Origin: an uncultured Chloracidobacterium sp.
GTDB lineage: Bacteria > Acidobacteriota > Blastocatellia > Pyrinomonadales > Pyrinomonadaceae
Assembly: GCA_936914845.1 (NCBI GenBank)
Contig: CAKZGE010000008.1
Span: 124,001 to 188,000 of the forward strand
Length of the DNA stretch: 64,000 nt
Reading direction: 5' to 3'
Under the pieces are notes generated by a model. The model saw only the letters and a program-made list of their open reading frames with translations, did no database searches and was not told the origin of the DNA. Below are positions 9,730-18,228 of the stretch, piece after piece (positions within the stretch are counted from its first letter, which is position 1; each line of letters begins with the position of its first letter). Both the position numbers and the translations under genes were made by a program.

Positions 9730-10665
9730 ATGCTAACTCTCCAGATCCATGCGACTTCGCATATTGGCCGCGTTCGGCGCGGTAACGAAGATAATTATCT
9801 GATGCTGAATATTACGCGCTCCAAGGCATGGACGAGCGCTCAGGCCGACGGCGAATTCGTCATCGAAAGTCAAAAATTCGAGGTCGATGACAACGGCATC
9901 GTATTGGCCGTTTCTGACGGAATGGGCGGAGCCCTAGCCGGTGAAGTGGCCAGTAAAATGGCCGTCGAAACCGTTTCGGAACAGCTTCTTGCCAATGATC
10001 TCGATGAAACATTGACACCGGAAAGCCAAGATCATTATCTTGTTTCAAAACTTTATAACGCCACCGTTAACGCGAATTCGCTGATCCATGAACAGGGCCG
10101 TTCCGACCCCCAATATCAGGGAATGGGAGCCACCTTTACCGGTATGGGTGTTACGCCCAAGGCGATCGATATCGTACAGGTCGGCGACAGCCGTGCGTAC
10201 CTTATCCGCAATCGCCGCATTTATCAGATAACCAAAGACCAATCTTTGGTTCAGCAACTGATCGATGCCCAACAAATATCGCCCGAAGAAGCCGAAACCC
10301 ATACCCTCAAAAACGTTATCCTGCAGGCTCTCGGCGCTCAAAACGAGATATATCCGGTTGTCGCACGCCTCTCACCCGCCAAGAACGACGTTTTTCTAAT
10401 TTGCAGCGACGGTCTTTCGAATAAGGTTTCCGCTGCTTCGATGCAAAAGATCGTTGTCGAAAACATCGTTACGCTCGAAAATGCCTGTGCCGACCTGGTC
10501 CGCGAAGCCAATGAGAATGGCGGCGAGGACAATATAACGGTCATCTTGGCAAAGGTTGCGGGCGATACATTGCCCGACGCTGAGGGCGAAGAGGTGCAAT
10601 TGGAACTGATCGACCTCGGAAATATTCACGACACCGCCGATCAGGACACGGCCGAGATCATTTGA
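9730..10665 (+). CDS. PP2C-family protein serine/threonine phosphatase
   Basis: The 311-residue product carries the bacterial Stp/PrpC-type PP2C domain. In order it shows GRVRRGNEDN, VSDGMGGALAGE, GMGATF, VGDSRAYL, CSDGLSNK and GGEDNITVIL. These contain the conserved aspartates that hold two metal ions. Such enzymes remove phosphate from proteins modified by Hanks-type kinases. No kinase gene lies in the window, so its partner is elsewhere. About 35 residues after the domain form an acidic tail, and there is no membrane segment. Compared with the usual 240-250 residues it is longer, partly from an insertion near residues 25-50. Confidence 0.9.
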   Translation: MLTLQIHATSHIGRVRRGNEDNYLMLNITRSKAWTSAQADGEFVIESQKFEVDDNGIVLAVSDGMGGALAGEVASKMAVETVSEQLLANDLDETLTPESQDHYLVSKLYNATVNANSLIHEQGRSDPQYQGMGATFTGMGVTPKAIDIVQVGDSRAYLIRNRRIYQITKDQSLVQQLIDAQQISPEEAETHTLKNVILQALGAQNEIYPVVARLSPAKNDVFLICSDGLSNKVSAASMQKIVVENIVTLENACADLVREANENGGEDNITVILAKVAGDTLPDAEGEEVQLELIDLGNIHDTADQDTAEII

Positions 10666-10684
10666 TCGCATCGATCTAAAATTT

Positions 10685-10729
10685 AAAGATCCGCGAGCGT
10701 GGTCATGCCACTCCGGCGGATCTTTTCTT
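10685..10729 (+). terminator. intrinsic terminator between converging genes
   Basis: The outer stem AAAGATCCGC pairs with GCGGATCTTT, an inner GTGG/CCAC stem lies inside it, and TTTCTTG follows. It ends the phosphatase message and may also act on the opposing NfeD gene. Confidence 0.75.
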
Positions 10730-10755
10730 GTTTTCGGAAAGAATATCTATTCTTT

Positions 10756-11280
10756 CTATTCACCGCTTCGCCAATCCGGCGGCGAATTCAATTCTTTTGC
10801 CCGTACCGCCCGAACATATATCGAAGACCCTTTAACGCTAACTACCTCGACCTTTTCCCCCACCATCAGCATTTCTTCACCATCAACCGGAAAAGCGGTC
10901 CACGTTGAACCGAACACCTTGACGGCAGCCTCGTTCAACGCCCCGGAGCTTTCTTCGGTAACAGTTCCGATCTTTCCGGGCAAAGCGTCCACGCCAAATT
11001 TTACCGAATCATCTCCGTGGGAGATATATCTTGAAAATATCGTCCGCGACATAACCGTCAACGCGATCGATAACACCGCAAAGACAACGAATTGCCCTAG
11101 TAGGCCGACGCCCAGAAATGCTGCTAGGGCCGCCGCAAATGCTCCTATTCCAAACCAGAACAGCACAAAGCCGAAGGTGAACATTTCCGCAATGACCAGC
11201 ACTATGCCAAGTGCTAACCAAAATATCCAAGCATATTGTTCCATAGATTTGTCAGGCATTTTGATTTTAGCATATTTCAC
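10756..11280 (-). CDS. NfeD-family membrane protein
   Basis: The product (174 aa) has two or three hydrophobic segments in its first 90 residues, followed by a soluble C-terminal beta domain of the OB-fold type found in NfeD proteins (about residues 95-165). Recognisable pieces are GKIGTVTEE, the motif around GSTWTAF, and GEKVEVVSVKGS. Short NfeD proteins are thought to work with stomatin-like proteins in membrane quality control. No stomatin gene is adjacent here. The first start has AGGTG very close to it. An internal ATG at 11259 would shorten the protein by seven residues. Confidence 0.82.
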   Translation of the reverse strand: MKYAKIKMPDKSMEQYAWIFWLALGIVLVIAEMFTFGFVLFWFGIGAFAAALAAFLGVGLLGQFVVFAVLSIALTVMSRTIFSRYISHGDDSVKFGVDALPGKIGTVTEESSGALNEAAVKVFGSTWTAFPVDGEEMLMVGEKVEVVSVKGSSIYVRAVRAKELNSPPDWRSGE

Positions 11281-11355
11281 CTGTCGGGCTGGGAACCTTT
11301 CGCCGCATCCGGGCTTTGAAACGGCATTCTATAAATGCTACTCTTCTTTTGGCGT

Positions 11356-11442
11356 GCTGGGATGGCGGAATTGGTAGACGCCCAGGACTTAAAATCCTGT
11401 GTTCTTAGGAGCGTGCGGGTTCGATTCCCGCTCCCAGCACCA
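11356..11442 (+). tRNA. tRNA-Leu (anticodon TAA)
   Basis: The acceptor stem GCTGGGA pairs with TCCCAGC, and the CCA end is encoded (11440-11442). The anticodon stem CAGGA/TCCTG (11383-11387, 11395-11399) encloses a seven-base loop with TAA at 11390-11392. The T arm is GCGGGTTCGATTCCCGC. The long variable arm marks a class II tRNA. It reads the UUA codon and probably UUG by wobble. Confidence 0.97.
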
Positions 11443-11476
11443 TTTTGTCTCGCGTGTTTTCATAGTAATGGAGAAG

Positions 11477-11510
11477 GGCCGCACCTTAAAAATGCGGCCT
11501 TTTTTCTTTT
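11477..11510 (+). terminator. intrinsic terminator after tRNA-Leu
   Basis: The stem GGCCGCA / TGCGGCC encloses a nine-base loop and is followed by TTTTTTCTTTT. It lies 35 bases after the tRNA and ends its transcript. Confidence 0.85.
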
Positions 11511-11676
11511 CTATCGGATCAGATCCCGATCCACTTTCCCGCAAGATCATTCACAATTACAAGAAAATTCTGCAAAAATTTCGTCCCCAACACGTCACTA
11601 ATTAAATATTGTTCTGTTTTTACGGCTTTGGTTCTATACAAAGCTCTGAGGCTTAGCTTTTCGGGGGAGACCATCT

Positions 11677-12159
11677 ATGTACACAATGCCTTCTGTCGAT
11701 GATCTGAATGCCATTTTGGGCAACCATATCAGTGATTTCTGTACCTGCGAACTCACGGACAACAGTCTAAACCATTGCGCTCATTTCGTTAGCCACCAAG
11801 CGGGTTTTCAGTTTGGCTATACGTGCTTTAACCAAACGGGAAAAGGCAGCCGCGAAGACCGGGCCAATATCCGCGTTCATGAGGTTTTTGCTCGCTGTGC
11901 AGCCGTGGGCACTTGGGCGAACAAACCGGCCGTGCTCACATCGGGCCTGATCTTTATCACCAAAACCTCAAATGTAAATGTAGCGACCAAGGTAATGGGC
12001 AATATCCCCAAAAAACACATCGGCTTTTTTCACAATAACACCGTCTGGCATTATTCGAACAGCCGCCGACAAGTTGTCACCATGCCGGACACCACCTTTT
12101 CCGGCCATTATTCGGGCTCCGGTTTTGGCCTGTTCTATGGGGAGATGCCATTGATATGA
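11677..12159 (+). CDS. putative Cys-His hydrolase of NlpC/P60-like type, 160 aa
   Basis: I do not recognise the family with certainty. GGGGGAGA at 11663-11670 gives a strong ribosome binding site for this start. The protein has no signal peptide. A cysteine followed by a helix-like segment (NHCAHFVSH, about residues 32-40) and a later KHIGFFHNNTVWHYS segment (about 112-126) resemble the Cys and His motifs of NlpC/P60, CHAP or T6SS amidase folds, which cleave peptidoglycan peptides or related amides. Several further cysteines occur near residues 22-50. Its stop overlaps the start of the next gene, so the two are co-translated. The enzyme assignment is inference from motif spacing only. Confidence 0.5.
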   Translation: MYTMPSVDDLNAILGNHISDFCTCELTDNSLNHCAHFVSHQAGFQFGYTCFNQTGKGSREDRANIRVHEVFARCAAVGTWANKPAVLTSGLIFITKTSNVNVATKVMGNIPKKHIGFFHNNTVWHYSNSRRQVVTMPDTTFSGHYSGSGFGLFYGEMPLI

Positions 12160-12566
12160 TCAAAAAATTCTTTCTTTCTATCGCTCTTCTGCTTCTGACG
12201 CTGCCGGCCGCAGCCGCAGAAAAGGAACCCGACGCCAAAGAACTGATCAAGATCCTCATTGCCAATGGCTCAGTGCCGCTTTCTGCTGATGAAAGCTGCA
12301 ATGGGGTAGGCTCTTCGCCGGAAGACAAAACGATCGCCGATTATCTCGCTTCGCTTATATCTTTTCAGGCCGAACCCGATTCTTCTGCCCGTGTTGAGGT
12401 AAAAAATGTGAAAGACGGAAAGGCAAAGGCAACGGTTTGGACCAGCGACCTGATGTTCCTCGGCAAGTCCGGTGAAGATATCTACAGCTGGGGATTTCGC
12501 ATTCAAATAAAAGATGCCGACCGCAAACTCGTTTCCGGGTCGATACGCTGTATTGGTGCGGGCTAA
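12156..12566 (+). CDS. small exported protein, partner of the preceding gene
   Basis: The 136-residue product starts with a clear signal peptide (MIKKFF, then a leucine-rich core, cleavage near AAAAEK). The mature part has about 115 residues and two cysteines, one near SCNGVG and one in SIRCIG at the C-terminus, which could form a disulfide. I do not recognise the family. Its ATG overlaps the stop of the upstream gene (ATGA at 12156-12159). A cytoplasmic hydrolase-like protein coupled to a small exported partner recalls effector-immunity pairs such as Tae4/Tai4, but no sequence match to these is claimed. Confidence 0.6.
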   Translation: MIKKFFLSIALLLLTLPAAAAEKEPDAKELIKILIANGSVPLSADESCNGVGSSPEDKTIADYLASLISFQAEPDSSARVEVKNVKDGKAKATVWTSDLMFLGKSGEDIYSWGFRIQIKDADRKLVSGSIRCIGAG

Positions 12567-12595
12567 ATTCGAACACTTTAACTTTTTAGATCACC

Positions 12596-12634
12596 TGCCG
12601 CTCGCCATGTATGCCGGGCGGCAATTTATTTTTT
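12596..12634 (+). terminator. probable intrinsic terminator
   Basis: TGCCGCTCG pairs with CGGGCGGCA (one G-U pair) around a ten-base loop, followed by ATTTATTTTTT. It separates the small exported-protein gene from the acyl-CoA dehydrogenase promoter region. Confidence 0.6.
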
Positions 12635-12642
12635 AAAAAATA

Positions 12643-12660
12643 TGAATGAGTATTCATTCA
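12643..12660. promoter_or_regulatory. FadR-type (TetR family) operator
   Basis: The 18-base sequence TGAATGAGTATTCATTCA has perfect 7-base arms. Read on the minus strand it fits the Bacillus FadR consensus TGAATGAMTANTCATTCA. It lies 46 bases before the acyl-CoA dehydrogenase start, where a repressor released by acyl-CoA would block transcription. No TetR gene is in the window. Confidence 0.75.
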
Positions 12661-12706
12661 TTTGAAATTGTGTGTTATATTGTTTCAAACACCCGGAGGA
12701 ATTTTA

Positions 12707-14479
12707 ATGGAAGCAAAGATGGAAAAAGATTACATCAAAGGCGGTTCTTTCTTGATCGAACAGCGGTCTGCTGAAGAGATCTTTACGCCGGAAGACCTGT
12801 CAGACGAACAAAAGATGATCGGTGACACGACCCGCGAATTCATTGACAATGAAGTTTTACCGCAGGTCGATGCAATGGAGCACCACAACTGGGAGCTTTC
12901 TCGCGAATTGATCACAAATGCAGGCGAATTGGGGCTGCTTGGCGCAACGATCCCGGAAGAATATGGTGGTCTCGAACTTGACCAGACCACCGGCGTTGTC
13001 GTCGCCGAAAACATGGGCCGCGGCTCAGGTTTTGGTGTCACCTTCGGCGCCCAAACATCCATCGGGCTGCTTCCGATCCTGTATTTCGGTTCCGAAGAGC
13101 TTAAACAGCAATGGATCCCGCCGATCGTTTCCGGTGAAAAGGTGACCGCATATTGTCTTTCCGAAGCCGGTTCGGGTTCTGACGCACTAGGAGCAAAGAC
13201 CGTCGCCCGGCTCAGCGAAGACGGCCAGCATTGGATCCTCAATGGCGAAAAAATGTGGATCACCAATGGCAGTTTTGCCGATGTTTACATTATCTTTGCG
13301 AAAGTTGACGGCGAAAAGAAAAAGTTTTCGGCCTTTGTGGTCGAACGCAGTGAAAATTGCCGTCCCGGTGCCGAAGAGCACAAGATGGGCATTAAATCTT
13401 CTTCGACCACACCGATCATTCTTTCGGACGCGAAGATACCGGTCGGCAATCTGATCGGCGAGGTCGGCGACGGAGCAAAGATCGCCTTTAACATTCTTAA
13501 CGTCGGCCGCTTCAAACTCGGAGCTTCGGTCATCGGCGGTGCAAAACTCGCTATTCACCATTCGATCCGTTATGCGAATGAACGTCAGCAGTTCAATGTG
13601 CCGATCTCCAGTTTTGGAGCAATGAAGCACAAGATCGCCGAAATGGCAGTGCGAACCTGGGTCGGCGAAGCGATGACCTACCGCACGGTCGGCATGATCG
13701 ACGCTTTGATCGGCAGCGGCACGGATAATGAGACGAAACTGCGTTCGATCGAAGAATATGCGGTCGAAAGCTCGATCAATAAAGTATTTTGTTCAGAGGT
13801 GTTGGATTACGTCGTCGACGAGATGGTGCAGATCTATGGCGGTGCCGGCTATACGGCGGATTATCCGGCAGAAAAAGCCTATCGCGATGCCCGCATCAAC
13901 CGCATTTTCGAAGGCACGAATGAGATCAATCGGCTATTGATCCCGGGCATGCTTCTCAAGCGGGCTATGAAGGGCGAGATCGCCTTGATCCCGGCGGCTA
14001 AAGCTCTGATGGATGAGATATTGAACCCGCAGATCTCTTTTGATGAGGACGATACGCCGTTGGCCGCCGAAATGAAATTGGCACAGAACGCCAAAAAGAC
14101 CGCATTGATGATAGTTGGCACAGCCGCCCAAAAGTATATGGCCGAGCTTGAAAAACAGCAGGAACTGTTGATGTACTGTGCCGACATCATTATCGAAGCC
14201 TATGCCATGGAAACGGCTGTGCTTCGTGCTCAAAAGCTGCAGGGCACAAGCAATTCCGAACTCTATACCGCGATGGCACAGATCTATTGCAACGATGCCG
14301 GCCAGCGGGTCGAAGCAAAAGCCAAGAACGCCATCGCCGCCATTACCGAAGGCGACGAAATGCGTACTCTGCTCGTTGCTCTGAAACGCTTCACCAAGAA
14401 CAATTCGCCGATCAATACCGTCGCTGCACGACAAAAGATCGCGGATTTCCTGATCGAAGCCAATTCCTACCGATTCTAA
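12707..14479 (+). CDS. long-form acyl-CoA dehydrogenase
   Basis: The product oxidises acyl-CoA to enoyl-CoA with FAD in fatty acid degradation. The start at 12707 is chosen because CGGAGGA (12694-12700) is well placed, giving 590 residues. The first 400 residues hold the three-part dehydrogenase core, with YCLSEAGSGSDA, MWITNGSFAD and RIFEGTNEINR, the last containing the expected catalytic glutamate. About 170 additional helical residues follow, as in Bacillus FadE-type and VLCAD-like enzymes that accept long chains. The FadR-type palindrome upstream predicts induction by fatty acids. No ETF or other beta-oxidation genes are adjacent, so it is a single-gene unit. Confidence 0.93.
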   Translation: MEAKMEKDYIKGGSFLIEQRSAEEIFTPEDLSDEQKMIGDTTREFIDNEVLPQVDAMEHHNWELSRELITNAGELGLLGATIPEEYGGLELDQTTGVVVAENMGRGSGFGVTFGAQTSIGLLPILYFGSEELKQQWIPPIVSGEKVTAYCLSEAGSGSDALGAKTVARLSEDGQHWILNGEKMWITNGSFADVYIIFAKVDGEKKKFSAFVVERSENCRPGAEEHKMGIKSSSTTPIILSDAKIPVGNLIGEVGDGAKIAFNILNVGRFKLGASVIGGAKLAIHHSIRYANERQQFNVPISSFGAMKHKIAEMAVRTWVGEAMTYRTVGMIDALIGSGTDNETKLRSIEEYAVESSINKVFCSEVLDYVVDEMVQIYGGAGYTADYPAEKAYRDARINRIFEGTNEINRLLIPGMLLKRAMKGEIALIPAAKALMDEILNPQISFDEDDTPLAAEMKLAQNAKKTALMIVGTAAQKYMAELEKQQELLMYCADIIIEAYAMETAVLRAQKLQGTSNSELYTAMAQIYCNDAGQRVEAKAKNAIAAITEGDEMRTLLVALKRFTKNNSPINTVAARQKIADFLIEANSYRF

Positions 14480-14504
14480 TTTTTGACCGGCCGGTAATCG
14501 AAAG

Positions 14505-14543
14505 ACACCAAAGTGCATTTAGGCTTTGGTGTTTTTATTTTTT
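14505..14543 (+). terminator. intrinsic terminator after acyl-CoA dehydrogenase
   Basis: The perfect stem ACACCAAAG / CTTTGGTGT with a ten-base loop is followed by TTTTATTTTTT. Confidence 0.9.
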
Positions 14544-14667
14544 AAAAGTTGATTTATAACTGTTTATGTTTCAGCAAGGCGATGCACAAACGCAAGGCCT
14601 TCCCAACGGACAACTCCGCTCTCAAGGTCGTATTCTTGGCTGTCGGAAACTGAGCTAATATAGATTT

Positions 14668-15021
14668 ATGCAGTTCGTCAGATATTTTGCAGCGATGGTC
14701 TGGTTGATTAACGGGCTGCTTTTCAAAGTCGCCGAAATCGTACCCCGACACGAAGCAATTGTAGCGAGAATACTTGGCCCTGAGTTTTCCGGGCCGCTGA
14801 CTATTCTGATCGGAATTGGCGAAACCTTGATCGCCATCTGGATCTTAACCGGTCGGCAAAGAAAATTATGCGCTGTCGTCCAAGCCGGCTTGGTTATGAG
14901 CATGAACGTGATCGAATTCTTCTTCGCCCGCGACTTGCTGATCTTCGGTTCTGCAAATATTCTGCTGGCAACTGTATTTTCGACCGCCGTCATCGTTAAT
15001 GAATATAGATCGAACCGCTAA
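14668..15021 (+). CDS. DoxX-like family membrane protein
   Basis: The 117-residue product is almost entirely hydrophobic and should cross the membrane four times. The pattern FAAMVWLINGLLFKV, with PEFSGPLTILIGIGE and a later VIEFFFARDLLIFG segment, is that of the DoxX-like family. Function is not established for this group. It is the first of four genes that overlap end to start (its stop shares a base with the next start). It is therefore part of a membrane-associated operon rather than a solitary gene. Confidence 0.75.
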   Translation: MQFVRYFAAMVWLINGLLFKVAEIVPRHEAIVARILGPEFSGPLTILIGIGETLIAIWILTGRQRKLCAVVQAGLVMSMNVIEFFFARDLLIFGSANILLATVFSTAVIVNEYRSNR

Positions 15022-15782
15022 TGCTCGACTTCTTAAAAAATCACCCGGTGCCGATCACAGCCTACTTCCGATTTTCGGCCGTAATGGCGTTTGCAGTTCC
15101 GAAAGAACTTGTCGCGGGTTTAATACCGGAGTGTCTTGAACTGGACACTTTTCAAGACACCTACGGTTTTCTGGCGGCAGCTTTTGTACAAACCGAGAGA
15201 CTTCGCCCGAAAGGCCTTCCGCAGTTTTTAGGCCGCAATTTCTTTTTGGTAGGTTACCGGATCTTTGTTCGTTACACTAATAGTCAGGGCAAGCGATCGC
15301 GTGGACTATACATAATACGCAGTGAAACGGACAGCCGATCGATGGCTCTCGGAGGTAACCTTTTCAGCCACTATAGCTATCGCCGCATACCGATCAGCTT
15401 TGTCGAAACCGACGAAATACTATCGGTCAGATCTTCCGCGACCGGATTAAAAGCCGTTTTCGGAAAGCGAGGAGACAATATTCCTCTTCCTGCCGGTTCC
15501 CCGTTCAGGTCGTGGAAAGAGGCTCGTCGCTTCGAAGGGCCGATGCCATACACATTCAGCTATAATCCGAATAAGAACGAAGTTTGCATTGTCGAAGGAG
15601 TGCGGCAAAATTGGCGGCCTCTCCCGATCTCGGTCAATGAATACAAAATCCCGATACTGAAAGAGCTTAGTTTGGACAAGGAAGCAAGGCTGGCCAATGC
15701 TTTCATAATCAACGACATACCGTATTACTGGAAAAAAGGCCGAACAGAAAAATGGAAAAGCGACGACCGTTTCAGGGCGTAA
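15021..15782 (+). CDS. DUF2071 domain protein
   Basis: The 253-residue product matches the DUF2071 pattern: an N-terminal stretch with the segment NHPVPITAYFRFSA, the central LGRNFFLVGYRIFVRY, and a C-terminal part with VEGVRQNWRPLP. The family is soluble and acetoacetate-decarboxylase-like in fold, with no proven reaction. DUF2071 genes are often beside DoxX-like genes, as here. The start overlaps the upstream stop (TAATG at 15019-15023), and the last 31 bases are shared with the methyltransferase-like gene. Confidence 0.75.
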   Translation: MLDFLKNHPVPITAYFRFSAVMAFAVPKELVAGLIPECLELDTFQDTYGFLAAAFVQTERLRPKGLPQFLGRNFFLVGYRIFVRYTNSQGKRSRGLYIIRSETDSRSMALGGNLFSHYSYRRIPISFVETDEILSVRSSATGLKAVFGKRGDNIPLPAGSPFRSWKEARRFEGPMPYTFSYNPNKNEVCIVEGVRQNWRPLPISVNEYKIPILKELSLDKEARLANAFIINDIPYYWKKGRTEKWKSDDRFRA

Positions 15783-16504
15783 AAAATATAGTTAGGTTTA
15801 ACTGGCATTTCTATGCGATCTTGTTGGCCGCAGTAGCGCTTATTTTCATTTTTGCCGAATATTTATTTGCTCATTTGCCATTTTGGCAGCGGCAGCTGGT
15901 CACCGCCGCTGTTTTAGCTGGTCTATTTTTTCAACTTGCTGTCACAACTTACGTTTACGATCTATCCGGGCTTTATGACCTGTGGTGGCTACGCGAACTT
16001 CGCCCACAAGAGATAGTGACCATCAATGCCGGGTTCGATGAAACTTCACAGCAATTGATAGAAATGTTTCCGTCTGCGGCTGTTCGCTCTTTTGATTTTT
16101 ACGATCCGCAGCGTCACACCGAGATCTCTATCGAACGTGCTCGTAAGCTCTGTCCCTCTTCTGCTCCTGTACAGATATCGACCGGCAACATACCATTGGG
16201 CGACGCATCGGCCGATCTCGTGCTTATTTTTATGGCGGCCCACGAAATAAGGATCCAAAGCGAACGAGAACTTTTCTTTAAGGAAGTTCGACGCGTAATC
16301 GGCGGCAGAGGCAAGGCGGTGGTGGTCGAACACTTAAAAGATGCGGTCAACACCCTCGCATACTCAGTAGGTGTTTCTCATTTCTACTCACGAAAGAACT
16401 GGCTTACAGTTTTTACGGCGGCCGGGTTTACGGCTGTTAAAGAAGAAAAATTAAACTTATTTATCACCGCTTTTACCTTATCGAACAATGGAAAGTCATA
16501 TTAA
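15752..16504 (+). CDS. membrane-anchored methyltransferase-like protein
   Basis: The first 70 residues contain two hydrophobic helices. The remainder reads as a class I SAM-dependent methyltransferase fold. The segment IVTINAGFDETS stands where the glycine-rich SAM motif normally sits, DASADLVLIFMAAHEI resembles motif IV, and ARKLCPSSAP with a final KNWLTVFTAAGFT fits the late strands. The glycine-rich loop is degenerate, so activity is uncertain. The start lies within the DUF2071 gene (31-base overlap), and the end overlaps the next gene by 17 bases. A substrate in or near the membrane is plausible. Confidence 0.65.
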   Translation: MEKRRPFQGVKNIVRFNWHFYAILLAAVALIFIFAEYLFAHLPFWQRQLVTAAVLAGLFFQLAVTTYVYDLSGLYDLWWLRELRPQEIVTINAGFDETSQQLIEMFPSAAVRSFDFYDPQRHTEISIERARKLCPSSAPVQISTGNIPLGDASADLVLIFMAAHEIRIQSERELFFKEVRRVIGGRGKAVVVEHLKDAVNTLAYSVGVSHFYSRKNWLTVFTAAGFTAVKEEKLNLFITAFTLSNNGKSY

Positions 16505-16880
16505 GGCTGCCGGGGTAGCAATGATCATTTTGGCAATGACCCATGTCGCGTTTCCTCGCTATTTCAATTGGCGAGACGAATTTGCATCACTATCTCTCAT
16601 CAATCGCGAAATGGCTTATGTTCACACTTTCTTTATAGCCCTTATGCTATTACTGTTGGGCGTTTTGTCAGTAACTTCTGCCAAAGATCTGATAAGCACA
16701 GACTTGGGCCATCGGATATGTCTCGGGATTGGGGTATTTTGGTCGGCTCGTCTGATCATTCAATTGTTCGGCTATTCATCTAAGCTCTGGAGGCGAAAAT
16801 ATTTCGAGACCTCGGTGCATATAGTCTTTTTGGTCTTATGGTCTTATCTAAGCTCAGTGTTCTTGCTTGCGTCTTTTTGA
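16488..16880 (+). CDS. four-helix membrane protein, unknown function
   Basis: The 130-residue product has four predicted membrane helices (about residues 8-23, 43-62, 75-95 and 107-128) joined by short charged loops. I do not recognise the family. A histidine and an arginine near the first helix (MTHVAFPRYFNW) may be functional, but this is only a pattern. It overlaps the methyltransferase-like gene by 17 bases and is the last gene of the four-gene operon. No terminator was identified in the 145 bases before the converging capA-like gene. Confidence 0.6.
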   Translation: MESHIKAAGVAMIILAMTHVAFPRYFNWRDEFASLSLINREMAYVHTFFIALMLLLLGVLSVTSAKDLISTDLGHRICLGIGVFWSARLIIQLFGYSSKLWRRKYFETSVHIVFLVLWSYLSSVFLLASF

Positions 16881-17025
16881 TAGAGCTTGACCGCAGCCGA
16901 ATCTTCCGCAGCTTTGCGTTAAAATGTGGATCTATAAAATCAGTGTCGCACATTCCTATACAGAAGACACTCTCGATCATGCCCGCCGAAACTACCTAGA
17001 TCTTCCGAGTTTATAAACTCGTCGC

Positions 17026-18162
17026 TTAACGAGGTATGATCGTTCCGTCGGCCGCGATCGCCGGTGCGGCAGCTCCAAAATCCGCCGTTGAAAGAGCTTT
17101 GATCTTTGGAATTGCCGCTCCCGATGGGTCCGGTGTCGGAATGCCGCGGCCTTCTAACCGAAACGGATTGATCTTGCCGGAGACGAATTTCCCTTCCGGC
17201 GTCAATTCGAATTCGAAAACGGAGGTGATGCCTTGCGGGCCCTTTAGATTGAACATTCCATAGGTAGCAAAATTTCCCATCGAATAGGCGATCAGGCGGT
17301 CCTTATACACTTCCATTCCACGCAGCACGTGCGGGCCGTGGCCAAGCACCAGATCCGCTCCGGCATCGATCACGGTTCTCGCAAAGAGCGGCAGGTTACC
17401 GCGTTTCTCACCGACAAAGATCTCTGTTTCTTTTGGAACATTCTGGGCTGATTCGCCTTCGGCCCCGCCGTGGAACGACACCACAACGATGTCCGCCTTC
17501 TTTTTCGCTTGGACAACCAGTTGCCGGGCTACGGCCAATTCGTTAACATTCGGGGATATTGCATTGTGGGCAAATGCAACAAACGCGATCTTTTTGCCTT
17601 TTGCTTCGACGATCGCCGTTGAATATTGGGCGCGGTCGCCGCCGGCATGCTTGATTCCCGCCGCATCTAACGTTCGCCGCGTACTCGCACGCCCTTCGGC
17701 ACCGAAATCCGAAGCATGGTTGTTTGCCACACTTAAAACATCGAACCCCGCTTCCTTTAACAGCTTGCCGTATCGTGTCGGGCTGCGAAAGGCAAAACAT
17801 CGAATCGGCTGGCCCGGTTTCGGCACGCCGCATTTTTCAGATATGCCGCCATCGATCAACGGCCCTTCCAGGTTACCAAAAGCGATGTCCGCGGCCGACA
17901 ATATCGGTGTCGCATCTTTCAGCATATCGCGGCCGTCATTCGGCGGGAGAAAAGTTTCATTGATAGATGTGGAACCAAGCATGATATCGCCCACCGCCGC
18001 GATCGTGATGTTACCCGCCTGAGCTTCATGCGGAGTGGAACTTGGTGTTGGTGTCGGTTCCGGTTCTTCGCTGCGGACGACATTCGGCTGGCATCCCATT
18101 GCAAAAAGCGACAGCACCAGCATCGGCAGAAGGCGAAACGAACCTTTTAAAACTTTCCTCAT
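17026..18162 (-). CDS. CapA/PgsA-family metallophosphatase-like lipoprotein
   Basis: The 378-residue product begins with a lipoprotein signal (LFAMGC, lipidated Cys24) and a Pro/Thr-rich linker. A CapA domain then spans about residues 50-320. It has AAVGDIMLG, FGNLEGPL, SVANNHASDFG and GHGPHVLRGMEV, which together resemble a calcineurin-like metal centre. The C-terminal 50 residues are low complexity. CapA-type proteins are linked to poly-gamma-glutamate capsules, but many family members are unassigned, and no pgsB or pgsC gene lies here. Attachment to a membrane facing the periplasm is likely. Confidence 0.85.
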   Translation of the reverse strand: MRKVLKGSFRLLPMLVLSLFAMGCQPNVVRSEEPEPTPTPSSTPHEAQAGNITIAAVGDIMLGSTSINETFLPPNDGRDMLKDATPILSAADIAFGNLEGPLIDGGISEKCGVPKPGQPIRCFAFRSPTRYGKLLKEAGFDVLSVANNHASDFGAEGRASTRRTLDAAGIKHAGGDRAQYSTAIVEAKGKKIAFVAFAHNAISPNVNELAVARQLVVQAKKKADIVVVSFHGGAEGESAQNVPKETEIFVGEKRGNLPLFARTVIDAGADLVLGHGPHVLRGMEVYKDRLIAYSMGNFATYGMFNLKGPQGITSVFEFELTPEGKFVSGKINPFRLEGRGIPTPDPSGAAIPKIKALSTADFGAAAPAIAADGTIIPR

Positions 18163-18228
18163 AATACAAAAAAGCGAAGCCGGAAGACGTGCATCGGCTC
18201 CGCATCCATTAATTAGAACGAAAAGACC

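Noticed and set aside
11335..11601. Open frame across tRNA-Leu.
   Set aside because: It is an accident of the tRNA sequence; the tRNA is well supported.
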